Positions 25,141 to 34,026 of a stretch of 64,000 nucleotides of DNA are shown here, piece by piece. How positions within the stretch are numbered: the stretch's first letter is position 1; each line of letters opens with the position of its first letter. The position numbers and the translations under genes are program-made. Source of the DNA: Paenibacillus_AB sp036577625 (GTDB taxonomy: Bacteria > Bacillota > Bacilli > Paenibacillales > NBRC-103111). The notes beneath the pieces were generated by a model. It ran no database searches. It saw only the letters and a program-made list of their open reading frames with translations, and was not told where the DNA came from. The stretch is from the NCBI RefSeq assembly GCF_036577625.1, contig NZ_JARBDC010000087.1:25152-89151 (forward strand), read 5' to 3'.

Positions 25141-28100
25141 TTACCGGTCCGCGTGCGAATGGACGCTCGCGATCGCGCCGGGCAGTTCGGCTCGCCCGTC
25201 GTACCGCTCGCTCCGGTCCATAAACGGCCACCAGTTGGCCGGCCCGAACATCCGTACCATGACCGGAATGAACAACGGCAAAATGACGAGCGCGTATAAG
25301 AACAGTCCGCACAGGACGATCGTGGCGATTTGCAGCAGCGACATGACGCCGGACGGCAGCATCGCCGCGAACGTACCGCCGAGAATGACGGCGGCCGACA
25401 TGATGACAGAGCCCATATTTTCCATCGCCTTCAATATCGCTTCGCGAGGCGGCAAATGGCGGTATTCCTTGAACCGGTCCATCAGGAATATGCTGTAGTC
25501 GATGCCGAGCGCCATCAGCATGACGAAGCCGAAAAACGGCACCGCCCAGCTGATCCCTTCGTTCCCGAGCATCCGGACGAAAATGACTTCGGTGATCGCC
25601 ATCGACGTATAGAATGTGACGAGCAGCGACAAAATGAGATAAATCGGCATGACGACCGAACGGAACAGCACGATCAATATGATCGCGATGCCGATGAGCA
25701 TCAGCGTCATCGTGCGCGAATAATCGCTTTCGGATATCGTTTGCAGGTCATGGTTCATGCTCGTGACGCCGTCGACCGCATAGGTCGCCTTTTCGAAGCC
25801 GCTGCCCGGAAGCGCGCGCTGCACCGCGGCGTTCAGCTCGCCCGTTTTCGCCAACGTTTCCGCCGCGTACGGGTTTCCTTCGAACACGACGTCGAACTTG
25901 ACCGTCTTGCGGTCTTCGGACATGTAAGCGTCGAGCGATTTTTGAAAATCGGCGTTTTGCAAAGCTTCGTTCGGAACATGCCATCCGGTCAACTGCTTGT
26001 TCGGGGCGTCCGACAGCTCGCCGAGAAACGATTGCGCGGAGGCGAGGCCGCCCGTCACTTGCTCGAGTCCGCCGACGCTTTGGTCGAGACCGCTCGTCAA
26101 TTGTCCGAGCTGGGCGTTCAATTCCTCGAACCCGGACTGCAATTGGCGCTGCCCGGCGGACAGCTCGTCGAGTCCCGACGTCATCGCGGGAATTTTCGCG
26201 ACGATTTGCCCCTGCCCGTCGGCCGCCTGATCGATCCCCGCCTGCAGCTCGGCAATCCCGCCGACGAGCCGATCGAGGCCGGCCGCCAGCATCGATTGCC
26301 CGGCGACGGCTTGCTCGTATCCCGCATTCGCCTCGCCGATGCCGCGGGCGATCCCGCCCAGCTGCGCGTTCAGCTGCTTCAGGCCGTCCGCGATGCCGGC
26401 CGCGCCCGTTTGCAGCTGCTTCACGGCGGCTGCCGTTCTCAAGTAGTCCGGATCGTCCTTCAGCTGCGGCGCTTTTTGCTCCAGACCGCCGAGTCCGGCG
26501 CTTAGATCGGAGAGTCCTTGGACGACGTTGTCCTGCTGCGCGGCCAGCTCGCCGTAGCCTTTCTCCAATTGGCCGAGACCTCCGCCGATTTCCTTATACC
26601 CCGCAAACAGCTGCTTGCTCGACGCGGCGAGCCGCTCGGCGCTCGTTTTCGCTTCGGCCAGCCCCGCCTTCAGCCGCTCCGCTCCCGCCGAACCGTCCCG
26701 CAAGCCCGCTTCCAGCCGCTTCAGCCCGTCGCCGAGCTGGACCACTCCGGCCTTCAGCTCGTTCGTGCCGGCGGCCAGTCGCTCGGCGCCTTGAGCGGCT
26801 TCGCTCAGCTTCGGCGCATTGCCGCTGATCGCTTTGCTGGCGTCGGACAGCCCTTTGCCGATTTGGCCGAGACCGTCCTTGCTCTGGCCGAGTCCGTCGT
26901 CGACCATGCCGAGCTGACGCGTCACCTGGAAATCCTGCAGCGCGTCGCCGGTCGGTCTCGTGGCGCTGCGCACCGTTTTGACGCCCTCGACTTTCGCCAG
27001 CTCCCTGGAAATTTGCTCGACGGCGGCCAGCCCCTCGGACGAATCCATCGGCTTATCCGCCTTGAGCACGACCGCGGACGGCAGCGAGTCGCCCGGGCCG
27101 AAGCTGTCCGAGATGACTCGGAACGCCTTGACCGAGTCGTATTTGTCGCCGATTTCGACCATCGAATCGAAGGTGGTCGACCCTTTGTAGGCGGCCAGAA
27201 ACGGAACGATCAGGACGGCCAGCAGGACGAGCGCCCAAACCGGCTTTCGCAGCGAAAACGATCCGACCGCTCCCCACAGCCGGCTCGGCTTATGCTCCAG
27301 CGTCCCTTTGACCGGCCAAAAGATCGATTTGCCGAGCACCGCCATGAAAAACGGCACGAGCGTAAACAGCGCGACCAGGAGCACGGCGACGCCGACCGCA
27401 ACCGCGACCGCGGACCGGTACAGCACGAACGTCGACAATCCGATCGAGGCGAAGCCGACCAGCACGGCGAGTCCGGAAAACAGCACCGTTCTGCCCGCGG
27501 TCCGGTACGTTTCCACGATCGCCTCCGTTTTGTCGCCGCGGTGCGCCAGCTCTTCCTTGAACCGGCTGATCAGCAAAATGCAGTAGTCGGTGCCGATGCC
27601 GAACAAGACGGCGACGAGAAAAATTTGCGTAAAGTTCGATAGCGGAAAATCCAAGTAGCGGACGAGAAACGCCACAACCGACTGGGATACCAAATACGTG
27701 AGCCCGACGGACAGAAGCGGAATGAACGGCGCGATCGCCGATCGGAATACGACGAACAAAATGGCCAAAATGAAGACGACCGTAATGCCCTCCGTTTTTT
27801 TCAGCCCTTCCTGCGAGCTTTGGATGACGTCTTCGTTAATGAGCCAGCTGCCGGTGTAGTAATGGTCGACTTTCACGTCCGACACGGCGTCGTACAGCGC
27901 CGTGCGCACCTCCTCCGGCGTTCGGCCTTCCGACGACGCGTTCACGAGGACGAGCACCGTTTTGCCGTCCGCCGACACCATCTGCTTCTCGAGCTCCTTC
28001 ATATCGAAATGCGTCGTGACGGAGGCGATGCCGTACGTCTCCTCGCCGTTCTTCAGCTTGTCGACGCCGCGCTTCACCTCGGCCAGATCGGCCGGGGACA

Positions 28101-28344
28101 AGCCGGCTTCGTGATGAAACACGAGCACCGACGAGAGATTGCGACCGGCTCCGCTGTCGCCCGCCCCTTCGTTCATTTCCTTCAGCAGCTTGGCCGCGTT
28201 CGTCGACGAGTAGCCGTCCGGAACCGTGATCTGCCCTTTGTCCCGCACCAAATCCGCCATGCCCGGCGCCGTCAAAAACAGCGCGGCCGCGCCCGCCAGC
28301 CACAGCGCGAGCACGAGCCATCTCAGCTTGATTATGGTCCTCAT
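25141..28344 (-). CDS. MmpL/RND-type exporter (YdgH-like)
   Basis: A 1067-residue membrane protein with two six-helix halves (about 1-370 and 855-1045). Each half carries the RND-type motif in helix 4 (GIGTDYCILLISRF and ALGIDYSIFLMDRF), with the proton-relay Asp. The large outside segment at about 480-770 is a long run of heptad-like 'L-x-x-G-L-x-x-L' repeats rich in Gly, Ala and Gln, likely a helical stalk. Homologues export lipids, drugs or peptides; the cargo here is unknown. The gene follows the MarR gene by 34 nt in one operon, like ydgGH in B. subtilis, so MarR probably represses it. Confidence 0.88.
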   Translation of the reverse strand: MRTIIKLRWLVLALWLAGAAALFLTAPGMADLVRDKGQITVPDGYSSTNAAKLLKEMNEGAGDSGAGRNLSSVLVFHHEAGLSPADLAEVKRGVDKLKNGEETYGIASVTTHFDMKELEKQMVSADGKTVLVLVNASSEGRTPEEVRTALYDAVSDVKVDHYYTGSWLINEDVIQSSQEGLKKTEGITVVFILAILFVVFRSAIAPFIPLLSVGLTYLVSQSVVAFLVRYLDFPLSNFTQIFLVAVLFGIGTDYCILLISRFKEELAHRGDKTEAIVETYRTAGRTVLFSGLAVLVGFASIGLSTFVLYRSAVAVAVGVAVLLVALFTLVPFFMAVLGKSIFWPVKGTLEHKPSRLWGAVGSFSLRKPVWALVLLAVLIVPFLAAYKGSTTFDSMVEIGDKYDSVKAFRVISDSFGPGDSLPSAVVLKADKPMDSSEGLAAVEQISRELAKVEGVKTVRSATRPTGDALQDFQVTRQLGMVDDGLGQSKDGLGQIGKGLSDASKAISGNAPKLSEAAQGAERLAAGTNELKAGVVQLGDGLKRLEAGLRDGSAGAERLKAGLAEAKTSAERLAASSKQLFAGYKEIGGGLGQLEKGYGELAAQQDNVVQGLSDLSAGLGGLEQKAPQLKDDPDYLRTAAAVKQLQTGAAGIADGLKQLNAQLGGIARGIGEANAGYEQAVAGQSMLAAGLDRLVGGIAELQAGIDQAADGQGQIVAKIPAMTSGLDELSAGQRQLQSGFEELNAQLGQLTSGLDQSVGGLEQVTGGLASAQSFLGELSDAPNKQLTGWHVPNEALQNADFQKSLDAYMSEDRKTVKFDVVFEGNPYAAETLAKTGELNAAVQRALPGSGFEKATYAVDGVTSMNHDLQTISESDYSRTMTLMLIGIAIILIVLFRSVVMPIYLILSLLVTFYTSMAITEVIFVRMLGNEGISWAVPFFGFVMLMALGIDYSIFLMDRFKEYRHLPPREAILKAMENMGSVIMSAAVILGGTFAAMLPSGVMSLLQIATIVLCGLFLYALVILPLFIPVMVRMFGPANWWPFMDRSERYDGRAELPGAIASVHSHADR

Positions 28345-28378
28345 CGATCCGAAATGCCCCTTTCGCTTCCATAGTCGT

Positions 28379-28849
28379 TCAACGATCGCCGTGCGATCCG
28401 GAATCGTCCCGTTTGTCCGCCAGCACCTCGGCCAGCCTTTCGAACGTCGCGATGAACGTCTCCGCCTCCCGCTGCTCGAACTGCGCGATATAGCCGGACA
28501 GCAGCCGTCCGATTTTATCGTCCATCTCGTCCGTTACCCGGCTCCCTTCCTCCGTCAGCTCGATATAGGTGACGCGCCGGTCTTTGTCGTCCGGGATCCG
28601 CTTGATCAGATGCTTGTCGAACAGCCTCGTAATAATGGCGGTTATCGAGCTTTTACCGACGCAGAACGATTCGGCCAGCTCGGACGAAGTGCTCTTTCCT
28701 TTTTTGGACAAGTAGCGCATGACGAAAACTTGGTCGATCGTCAGCTCCTCCGGCACAAGGTCGCGCAGCAGCGCGTTCAGCCTGCGGTTTACGGTAAAGT
28801 GCGCGTTCTCGTAGCGGGATATGATTTGCTGCAGCGTTTCTTCGTTCAT
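28379..28849 (-). CDS. MarR-family transcriptional regulator (YdgG-like)
   Basis: A 156-residue winged-helix repressor. The helix-turn-helix is 'STSSELAESFCVGKSSITAIITRL' (quoted in family alignment, residues about 52-75), followed by the wing 'IPDDKDRRVTYIELTEEG' with the conserved D-R-R. AAAGGAGG lies 6-7 nt before the ATG. It heads the operon with the MmpL-type exporter. A long inverted repeat in its own leader is probably the operator, giving autoregulation. The inducer is unknown. Confidence 0.9.
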   Translation of the reverse strand: MNEETLQQIISRYENAHFTVNRRLNALLRDLVPEELTIDQVFVMRYLSKKGKSTSSELAESFCVGKSSITAIITRLFDKHLIKRIPDDKDRRVTYIELTEEGSRVTDEMDDKIGRLLSGYIAQFEQREAETFIATFERLAEVLADKRDDSGSHGDR

Positions 28850-28873
28850 GGTAGCCTCCTTTCGCGGACAAGT

Positions 28874-28906
28874 TGTTCGACCGTAAAAATATTTCATTGT
28901 CGAACC
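28874..28906. promoter_or_regulatory. MarR operator candidate (inverted repeat)
   Basis: GTTCGAC at 28875-28881 and its complement GTCGAAC at 28899-28905, with flanking TG/CA, make a dyad around an AT-rich centre. It lies just after the predicted transcription start of the marR-mmpL operon. Confidence 0.55.
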
Positions 28907-28919
28907 ATTTGATGCTAGA

Positions 28920-28949
28920 ACTATATCATGTCGCCCGGAGCGGAGTCAA
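28920..28949 (-). promoter_or_regulatory. Promoter of the marR-mmpL operon
   Basis: TTGACT (28944-28949) and TATAGT (28920-28925) with an 18-nt spacer on the reverse strand. The rest of 28950-29226 holds no gene and leads to the DUF4097 gene; a weak TACACT -10 lies near 29090. Confidence 0.65.
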
Positions 28950-29226
28950 TCGAAACGATGGTTTCTCGACAACGCGAGTCATTCCTGCCTATTCGAGCCC
29001 CAATTGGCACCCGAAGGCCGAATCGCAACTGGCCTTTGGTCTTGATTTCGGTTCCGCCGACGGTCCGTTGTCCGGTCAAAGCGATCGATGCTACACTAAT
29101 AACCGGAATGAATCAACCGACCGCAAAATCGGCTTGGCCGGAACAGTGACCCCGAAGCGTTCGGATAAAAGAAGCTGCGGGACGGTCCCGATTCTCGTAT
29201 CGGGGGCCTATGAGGAGGATACGAAA

Positions 29227-30138
29227 GTGAGAAGCAAAAGAAATACGATCGGCGTCATCGTAATCGCCCTGCTCGTTTGGGGGGCGCTCGCATTTTGGGG
29301 GCCCGGCGGCGGCTTTGCGCGGAGCTGGCCGATTTTCGGCTCGAAGGAAGTGAACGTCGAGCAATCGTTCGAAGCGCGCAACGTGCAAAATGTGGAAATC
29401 GAAACGTCGAGCACGGACGTGACGATTGTCCGCGGCGGCTCGGAGCGGATCGAAGTGCGGCTGGAAGGCAAAGCGAGCCCGAACATCGCGGACGGGTTCG
29501 GCCTGAGAGCCGAGCCGAAGGGCGATACGCTGAAAATCGGGATCGACAAGCCCGACGGGTTCCATATCGGCTTTCGTTTCGAAAACGTGGCGCTGACCGT
29601 CGAGCTGCCCGACAAGCAGTGGAACGTGCTGAAGGCGAAAGTAAGCAGCGGCAACATTTCGATGGAAAACGTGGCCGGCAAAACGATCGAGGTCCAATCG
29701 AGCAGCGGCAACGTGGAGCTCGCGGACGGCGAAGCGACGACGATCGAGCTCCGTTCGAGCTCGGGCAACATCGAGGCGAGCGGCTATAAAGCGGAGTTGC
29801 TCAAGTTTCATGCGAGCAGCGGCAATGTGACGCTCAAGGACGGCGAAGCGAAGCTGAAAGGCGATGCGGGCTCCGGCAATATCCGGCTCGAAGCGGCCGA
29901 GCTGACTCGCGACGCGGACTTGTCGGCCGGCAGCGGCAACGTGACCGTTTCGCTGGATCGCGAGCCGAAGTCGCTTGCCGTCGACTACCGCGGCGGCTCG
30001 GGAAGCGGACATATAAAATGGGACGGCTTCCAGTACAAGGAGAAAGAGGAGGAAGGCCGAAAAATCAAAGGCTCGTTCGGCGGAGGCGACACGATGCTGA
30101 AAGTCGTCACCGGCTCCGGCGATTTCAGGCTGGATTAA
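29227..30138 (+). CDS. DUF4097 beta-solenoid membrane-anchored protein
   Basis: A 303-residue protein with one N-terminal membrane segment (IGVIVIALLVWGALAFW, about 9-25) and an outward domain. From about residue 135 it repeats the motif 'S-S-G-N-I/V' about every 20 residues (SSGNISMENV, SSGNVELADG, SSGNIEASGY, SSGNVTLKDG, GSGNIRLEAA), which forms the beta-solenoid of the DUF4097 family. The GTG at 29227 is chosen for GAGGAGG 8 nt upstream. In Bacillales such genes often sit beside LiaF/PspC-type envelope-stress proteins, but no such partner is present here. Confidence 0.85.
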   Translation: MRSKRNTIGVIVIALLVWGALAFWGPGGGFARSWPIFGSKEVNVEQSFEARNVQNVEIETSSTDVTIVRGGSERIEVRLEGKASPNIADGFGLRAEPKGDTLKIGIDKPDGFHIGFRFENVALTVELPDKQWNVLKAKVSSGNISMENVAGKTIEVQSSSGNVELADGEATTIELRSSSGNIEASGYKAELLKFHASSGNVTLKDGEAKLKGDAGSGNIRLEAAELTRDADLSAGSGNVTVSLDREPKSLAVDYRGGSGSGHIKWDGFQYKEKEEEGRKIKGSFGGGDTMLKVVTGSGDFRLD

Positions 30139-30160
30139 CCGGCTCGAAGGGCAATAAGCG

Positions 30161-30216
30161 GCCCGCCCCTATCCTATGGCGAAACGGAATTCGCCGGGGA
30201 GATGGGGGCGGGCTTT
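30161..30216. terminator. Bidirectional terminator between DUF4097 and collagen-like genes
   Basis: GCCCGCCCC and GGGGCGGGC form a 9-bp outer stem, with an inner GGCGAA / TTCGCC stem. It lies between convergent stop codons. Confidence 0.75.
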
Positions 30217-30226
30217 ACATGTAACA

Positions 30227-31894
30227 TCAAGGAAAGATGCCGACTCCGATCGGAGTTGTACCGGCAGGTAGCAGTGCAACCGGCGATTGGTTGATCCCGT
30301 TGATGACGGTGACCGAATTGCTTATGTCGTTGGCGATGAAAATGGCGTTTGTCAACGGATTTACCGCAACTCCTCTTGGAAAAGTCGCCGGTAAGCTCGG
30401 AGTAACGATGACGGTGTTGGTAGACCCGTCAATAACCGAATAAGTGGCGTCGCCGGAGTTCGATACATAAATCAAATTCGTATTCGGATTCGCGGCGATC
30501 CCGAACGGATTCGTACCTACCCCGATTACAGCCAGAACCGTATTCGTGATTCCGTTTAAAACGGAAACCGAACTTGCGTTTAAATTCGCTACATAAATCG
30601 CATTCGTTAACGGATTGACCGTGACACCCGTCGGGCTGTTGCCGAGTCCTCCCGCATTCGTTATAACCCCGTTTGTATTGCCGTTTATTACAGTAAGCGT
30701 ATTGCTGACGGTGTTCGTCACATAGATTCGGTTCGTAATGGGATTGACGGCTACTCCGACCGGACCGACATCGGCCGGAACGGTAGCTATAACCGTATTC
30801 GTGGAACCGTCGATGACGGACACATTATTCGCAAGCTGGTTGGCCACGTATATCCGGTTGGTCACCGGGTTCGCGGCAATGCCGACCGGAAAGGCGCCGA
30901 CCGGAACCGTGGCGGCAATCGTATTCGTGGAAGCGTCGATTACGGATACACTATTGCTGTTTTGATTCGTCACGTATACCCGGCCCGTGACGGGATTGAC
31001 GGCGGCCTCGGTCGGAAATGCTCCTACCGGAATCGTTGCGAGAATCGACAAGCCGAATCCGTCGATGACGGTGACGTTATTGCTTCCGGAGTTCGCCACA
31101 TAGATTCGGTTGACGGATACAGGAAACACTGTCCCGCCGGTTGCCCCCGTCGCACCCGTCGCTCCCGTAGTCCCCGTAGCTCCAGTCGTTCCTGTCGCTC
31201 CCGTAACTCCAGCTCCTGCTCCCGTCGGTCCCGTTACGCCTGTGACTCCCGTTGCTCCGGTCGCCCCGGTCGCTCCTGTCGCTCCCGTCGTTCCTGTCGC
31301 CCCTGTTGCGCCAGTCGCCCCCGCGGCTCCGGTCGTCCCGGTAGCACCGGCCAGTCCCGTCGCTCCCGTAACTCCCGTCGCTCCCGTAGCCCCCGTGGCG
31401 CCTGTAGCGCCCGAGGCGCCGGTCGTATCCAGAAGCTGCACGTCGTCGACGAGCACGTCGGAAGAGCCCGCCATCGAAGATTTACCGATGAACAGCTGGG
31501 CTTGAACGGCGTTCGGAGGCACCGGCGCGGAGGCGATCCGGTAAGCCGTCAGCCAGGTGGAATTTGCGCCTTCCGGCAGCCGATTCGGATAAAACGAGTC
31601 GGTCAAGCCGTAGCCGAGAAAATGGAATGACGCATCGTAGTATCCGAGCGAAACCGAAACGAGCGGACTCGGCGCCGCGCCGGAATCCGCCAAGGAAAGC
31701 AGCAGCTCGTACGTCGCCCCGGGAGTTACCGGCACGAATTGCGTAATGAAGGCGTTCACCGCCCCGCCCTGCAGCCGGACGCTGAACAGACCGCTATGGC
31801 TCGATGTCGATAGGATCGACGCATTGAACGGCGACCACGGCGCCAGCATACCGGATTCGAAATCGCCGTTGGTTACGAGATTTTTGAACGACAT
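30227..31894 (-). CDS. Collagen-like / YVTN beta-propeller surface protein
   Basis: A 555-residue protein in three parts. Residues 1-157 look like a carbohydrate-binding-type beta-sandwich (LVTNGDFESGMLAPW start, VLVDDVQLLD end). Residues about 159-257 are collagen-like Gly-X-Thr triplets, mainly GAT, with one phase slip at 'GPTGAGAGVTG'. Residues 258-555 are about seven 42-residue YVTN propeller repeats (NRIYVANSGSNNVTVIDG type). GGAGGGGG precedes the ATG at 31894. No signal peptide is evident, which fits spore-surface collagen-like proteins such as BclA that also lack one; an exosporium or spore-coat role is an inference. Confidence 0.85.
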   Translation of the reverse strand: MSFKNLVTNGDFESGMLAPWSPFNASILSTSSHSGLFSVRLQGGAVNAFITQFVPVTPGATYELLLSLADSGAAPSPLVSVSLGYYDASFHFLGYGLTDSFYPNRLPEGANSTWLTAYRIASAPVPPNAVQAQLFIGKSSMAGSSDVLVDDVQLLDTTGASGATGATGATGATGVTGATGLAGATGTTGAAGATGATGATGTTGATGATGATGATGVTGVTGPTGAGAGVTGATGTTGATGTTGATGATGATGGTVFPVSVNRIYVANSGSNNVTVIDGFGLSILATIPVGAFPTEAAVNPVTGRVYVTNQNSNSVSVIDASTNTIAATVPVGAFPVGIAANPVTNRIYVANQLANNVSVIDGSTNTVIATVPADVGPVGVAVNPITNRIYVTNTVSNTLTVINGNTNGVITNAGGLGNSPTGVTVNPLTNAIYVANLNASSVSVLNGITNTVLAVIGVGTNPFGIAANPNTNLIYVSNSGDATYSVIDGSTNTVIVTPSLPATFPRGVAVNPLTNAIFIANDISNSVTVINGINQSPVALLPAGTTPIGVGIFP

Positions 31895-32064
31895 CGGAAA
31901 CCCCCTCCAATCTTGCGGCATTGCTTGTACTTCTCTATGAAAATGAGAAAGACCAAGCATATGATAGTATACGAAGATCGGAAACTTTGGAGCGGGCTTC
32001 GTTCGGGGAGAGGCGCACATCTTCGGGTACTTCGGGCGGCGCGCCCCGCTTCGAATAGATGTGC

Positions 32065-32110
32065 AAAAGCCTCCGAACTCTATCGCATACGGCGATAAAA
32101 TTCGGAGGCT
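32065..32110 (-). terminator. Terminator after the IF-3 paralogue
   Basis: GCCTCCGAA and TTCGGAGGC form a 9-bp stem with an inner TATCGC/GCGATA stem, followed by TTTT on the reverse strand, about 70 nt past the stop. Confidence 0.8.
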
Positions 32111-32179
32111 GCTCGCTTGGCGCGGGCGATCGCGGCGTTGGACGCCGCCGCCCGAAGTATGTGCTTCTTTTGAAACCGG

Positions 32180-32653
32180 TCAGACCGGATTCAGTTGAAC
32201 GGCCGCCTGCTTCCCGCTTGCCTGGATGCCCGTCGCGGGGCGCCCGAACGGCTTCAGCTCCTTCAGCATCGTTTCGAGCAGCGCCTTCGCCTCGCCGCCC
32301 TCCTTGCCCTGCACGCGCACGACGAGCAGTACCGCATCGCCGCCCCGAAGCAGGCGCGCGGCCTGCTCCGTTTTCGTCGCAAGATCGTGGTCCTCGATTT
32401 GCGGCGTGAGCCGAATTTCCTTCACCTTCGGCGGCCGCTCCCGCTTGGCGGCCTGCTGCGCCTCTTGCTTGGCCGCCGCCGCCGCAACGAGCCGGCACGG
32501 CGGAGGGCTGCTCGCCAGCGACGTGCAGACGAGGTCGACTTTCAGCTTTTTCGCCATGGCCAGCGCCTCCGCCGTCGCGACGACGCCCAAGTTTTCGCCG
32601 TTCACCCCGGTCAGCTCGACTTCCGACGCTTTGATTTTCTCGTTCTTGATCAT
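32180..32653 (-). CDS. Translation initiation factor IF-3 paralogue
   Basis: A 157-residue protein with both IF-3 domains: an N-domain 'IKASEVELTGVNGENLGVV...EALAMAKKLKVDLVCTSLASSPPPCRLV', here cited by its key points (EVELTG, LGVV, PPPCR), a lysine/alanine linker, and a C-domain opening 'KVKEIRLTPQIEDHDLATK'. Normal IF-3 is about 165-180 residues; this one has a shorter, more hydrophobic C-domain lacking the usual VRFRGRE. It is not followed by rpmI-rplT and starts with ATG (canonical infC uses AUU), with GGAGGGG upstream. It is probably a second, accessory IF-3 alongside a canonical one elsewhere. Confidence 0.85.
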   Translation of the reverse strand: MIKNEKIKASEVELTGVNGENLGVVATAEALAMAKKLKVDLVCTSLASSPPPCRLVAAAAAKQEAQQAAKRERPPKVKEIRLTPQIEDHDLATKTEQAARLLRGGDAVLLVVRVQGKEGGEAKALLETMLKELKPFGRPATGIQASGKQAAVQLNPV

Positions 32654-32716
32654 TGCCGTCCCCTCCGGTCATTCGCTATAATGTTCCATATTACGCGTAC
32701 GGAGGCGAATATTCAA

Positions 32717-33040
32717 ATGAACCGCGAACATTCGAAGCAGTTGGAGGAACAAATCAGACGCAATTACGAGCGGGACGAAAACATGATGATTCTCGTGTTC
32801 GCCCAATGGTGCGTCAACCGCGATCTCGACCCGGCCGAGCTGTACAAGCGCGCCTATCCGGATCAGCCGGACAACGCCGCCCTGCGGCAAACGCTCGAAC
32901 TGACCGTGCCGAAGGAAGAAGCCGGCGACATTCCCGACGACACGGTGCTCGGCGTCCTGTCGCTGTTCGGCAACGAGGAGCTCGCTTTCGTCGTCACGGA
33001 GGAGATCGGCAAGCGCGCATCCCGGAGCCGGCCGTCTTAA
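32717..33040 (+). CDS. Conserved hypothetical protein (107 aa)
   Basis: A small, acidic, helical cytoplasmic protein beginning MNREHSKQLEEQIRRNYERD, with a central 'VFAQWCVNRDLDPAELYKRAYP' region cited in part and a C-terminal 'LGVLSLFGNEELAFVV'. GGAGG lies 11 nt before the ATG. I do not recognise a named domain. It is divergent from the IF-3 paralogue across 63 nt, and its stop overlaps the end of the convergent lipoprotein gene by 4 nt. Codon use is like that of neighbouring genes, supporting a real gene. Confidence 0.7.
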   Translation: MNREHSKQLEEQIRRNYERDENMMILVFAQWCVNRDLDPAELYKRAYPDQPDNAALRQTLELTVPKEEAGDIPDDTVLGVLSLFGNEELAFVVTEEIGKRASRSRPS

Positions 33041-33825
33041 AGCGGCGGCACGACGGCAAGCCGTCCTTCGGCGTCGCGGACGGGGCGCGCCTCGAGCGGC
33101 TGCCGATCCGATCGTCCCGCCAGCCGGAACTCGCCTTCCCGCCATTCGAACCGCTCTTCGTAATGGCTCCCCTTGCTGTTGTCATAGACGGGTACCGTAA
33201 ACGATCCGGGCGCCGCCCGCGGAAACGCCGCGGCGTAACTGCGGTCCGAGCTCATCAGCTCGGGCACGCCGGTTATGTTCAGTCGGACGATTTCGTTCGG
33301 TTTTACGGTAAACAGCCGGTAGGCGTACAAATTGCTGGAAGCGTACTGGCCGATGGCGAATTCGGGAAAGCCGTCGCCGTTATAGTCGAGCAGCGGGATC
33401 GGGAACGGTTCGCGGAAACGCAGTGGCGATTCGCCGAACGCGTCGTTCAAATCGAGCGATGCGACGGTCGTTCCGTTTCGGTCGATCAGTTCGGCCGCGA
33501 ACCGGCCTTCGTACTGCCGGCCCTGAAAAGGCCCGGGGTCCGATTCCTCGCGATATACGCCGTCGACCATCCGCACGAGCAGCTTAAAGCCATGAAGGGC
33601 TTCGCCGTTTTCGCCCTCCAGCTCGTTCTCCGATAACATCGCCGTTTCGCGTTCGCCTTGTACCCGCTCTTCGCCCGGCCCCGGTCCGTTCGAGGCCGAT
33701 TTCGGCCCGTCGGCGGTTGCCGGCAAAGCGGGCGCGACGCCCTCCCCGACCGGCGGTTCTTCGCACCCGCTCGACATGACGAGCCCTAACGCCGCTGCAA
33801 AAACGGCGATTGCACGCACCTTCAT
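33037..33825 (-). CDS. Lipoprotein with FG-GAP/VCBS-like repeat
   Basis: A 262-residue exported protein. A signal peptide ends in lipobox MSSGC (Cys21), followed by a Pro/Gly/Glu-rich linker to about residue 70. The body contains one calcium-type 'LDYNGDGFPEFAIGQY' segment near residue 150, typical of FG-GAP/VCBS repeats, and beta-rich flanks. No enzymatic motif is seen. The ribosome site is weak (GGGATGGAATGA). Its role is unknown; surface anchoring is the safe prediction. Confidence 0.75.
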   Translation of the reverse strand: MKVRAIAVFAAALGLVMSSGCEEPPVGEGVAPALPATADGPKSASNGPGPGEERVQGERETAMLSENELEGENGEALHGFKLLVRMVDGVYREESDPGPFQGRQYEGRFAAELIDRNGTTVASLDLNDAFGESPLRFREPFPIPLLDYNGDGFPEFAIGQYASSNLYAYRLFTVKPNEIVRLNITGVPELMSSDRSYAAAFPRAAPGSFTVPVYDNSKGSHYEERFEWREGEFRLAGRSDRQPLEARPVRDAEGRLAVVPPL

Positions 33826-34026
33826 TTCATTCCATCCCTTCGCAAAACTGCTCGCGTCTTATGGTGTTAGACGATGACCGGTGCGTGAAAGTTACGCTCG
33901 TTCCCCTGGTTTCGGGACGGATGAACGTTCTGCCGGGGGACCGGTCTTTGATGTATACTAACAATGACCGCTGTTTCGCGAATTTGCGCAGGGGGCATGT
34001 GTGATCGAACGAGAGGGTGAAACCGG

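Noticed and set aside
31110..31505. Forward-strand Pro-Val-Ala repeat frame opposite the collagen-like rod
   Set aside because: It is the antisense reading of the Gly-X-Thr triplets and has no ribosome site or terminator.
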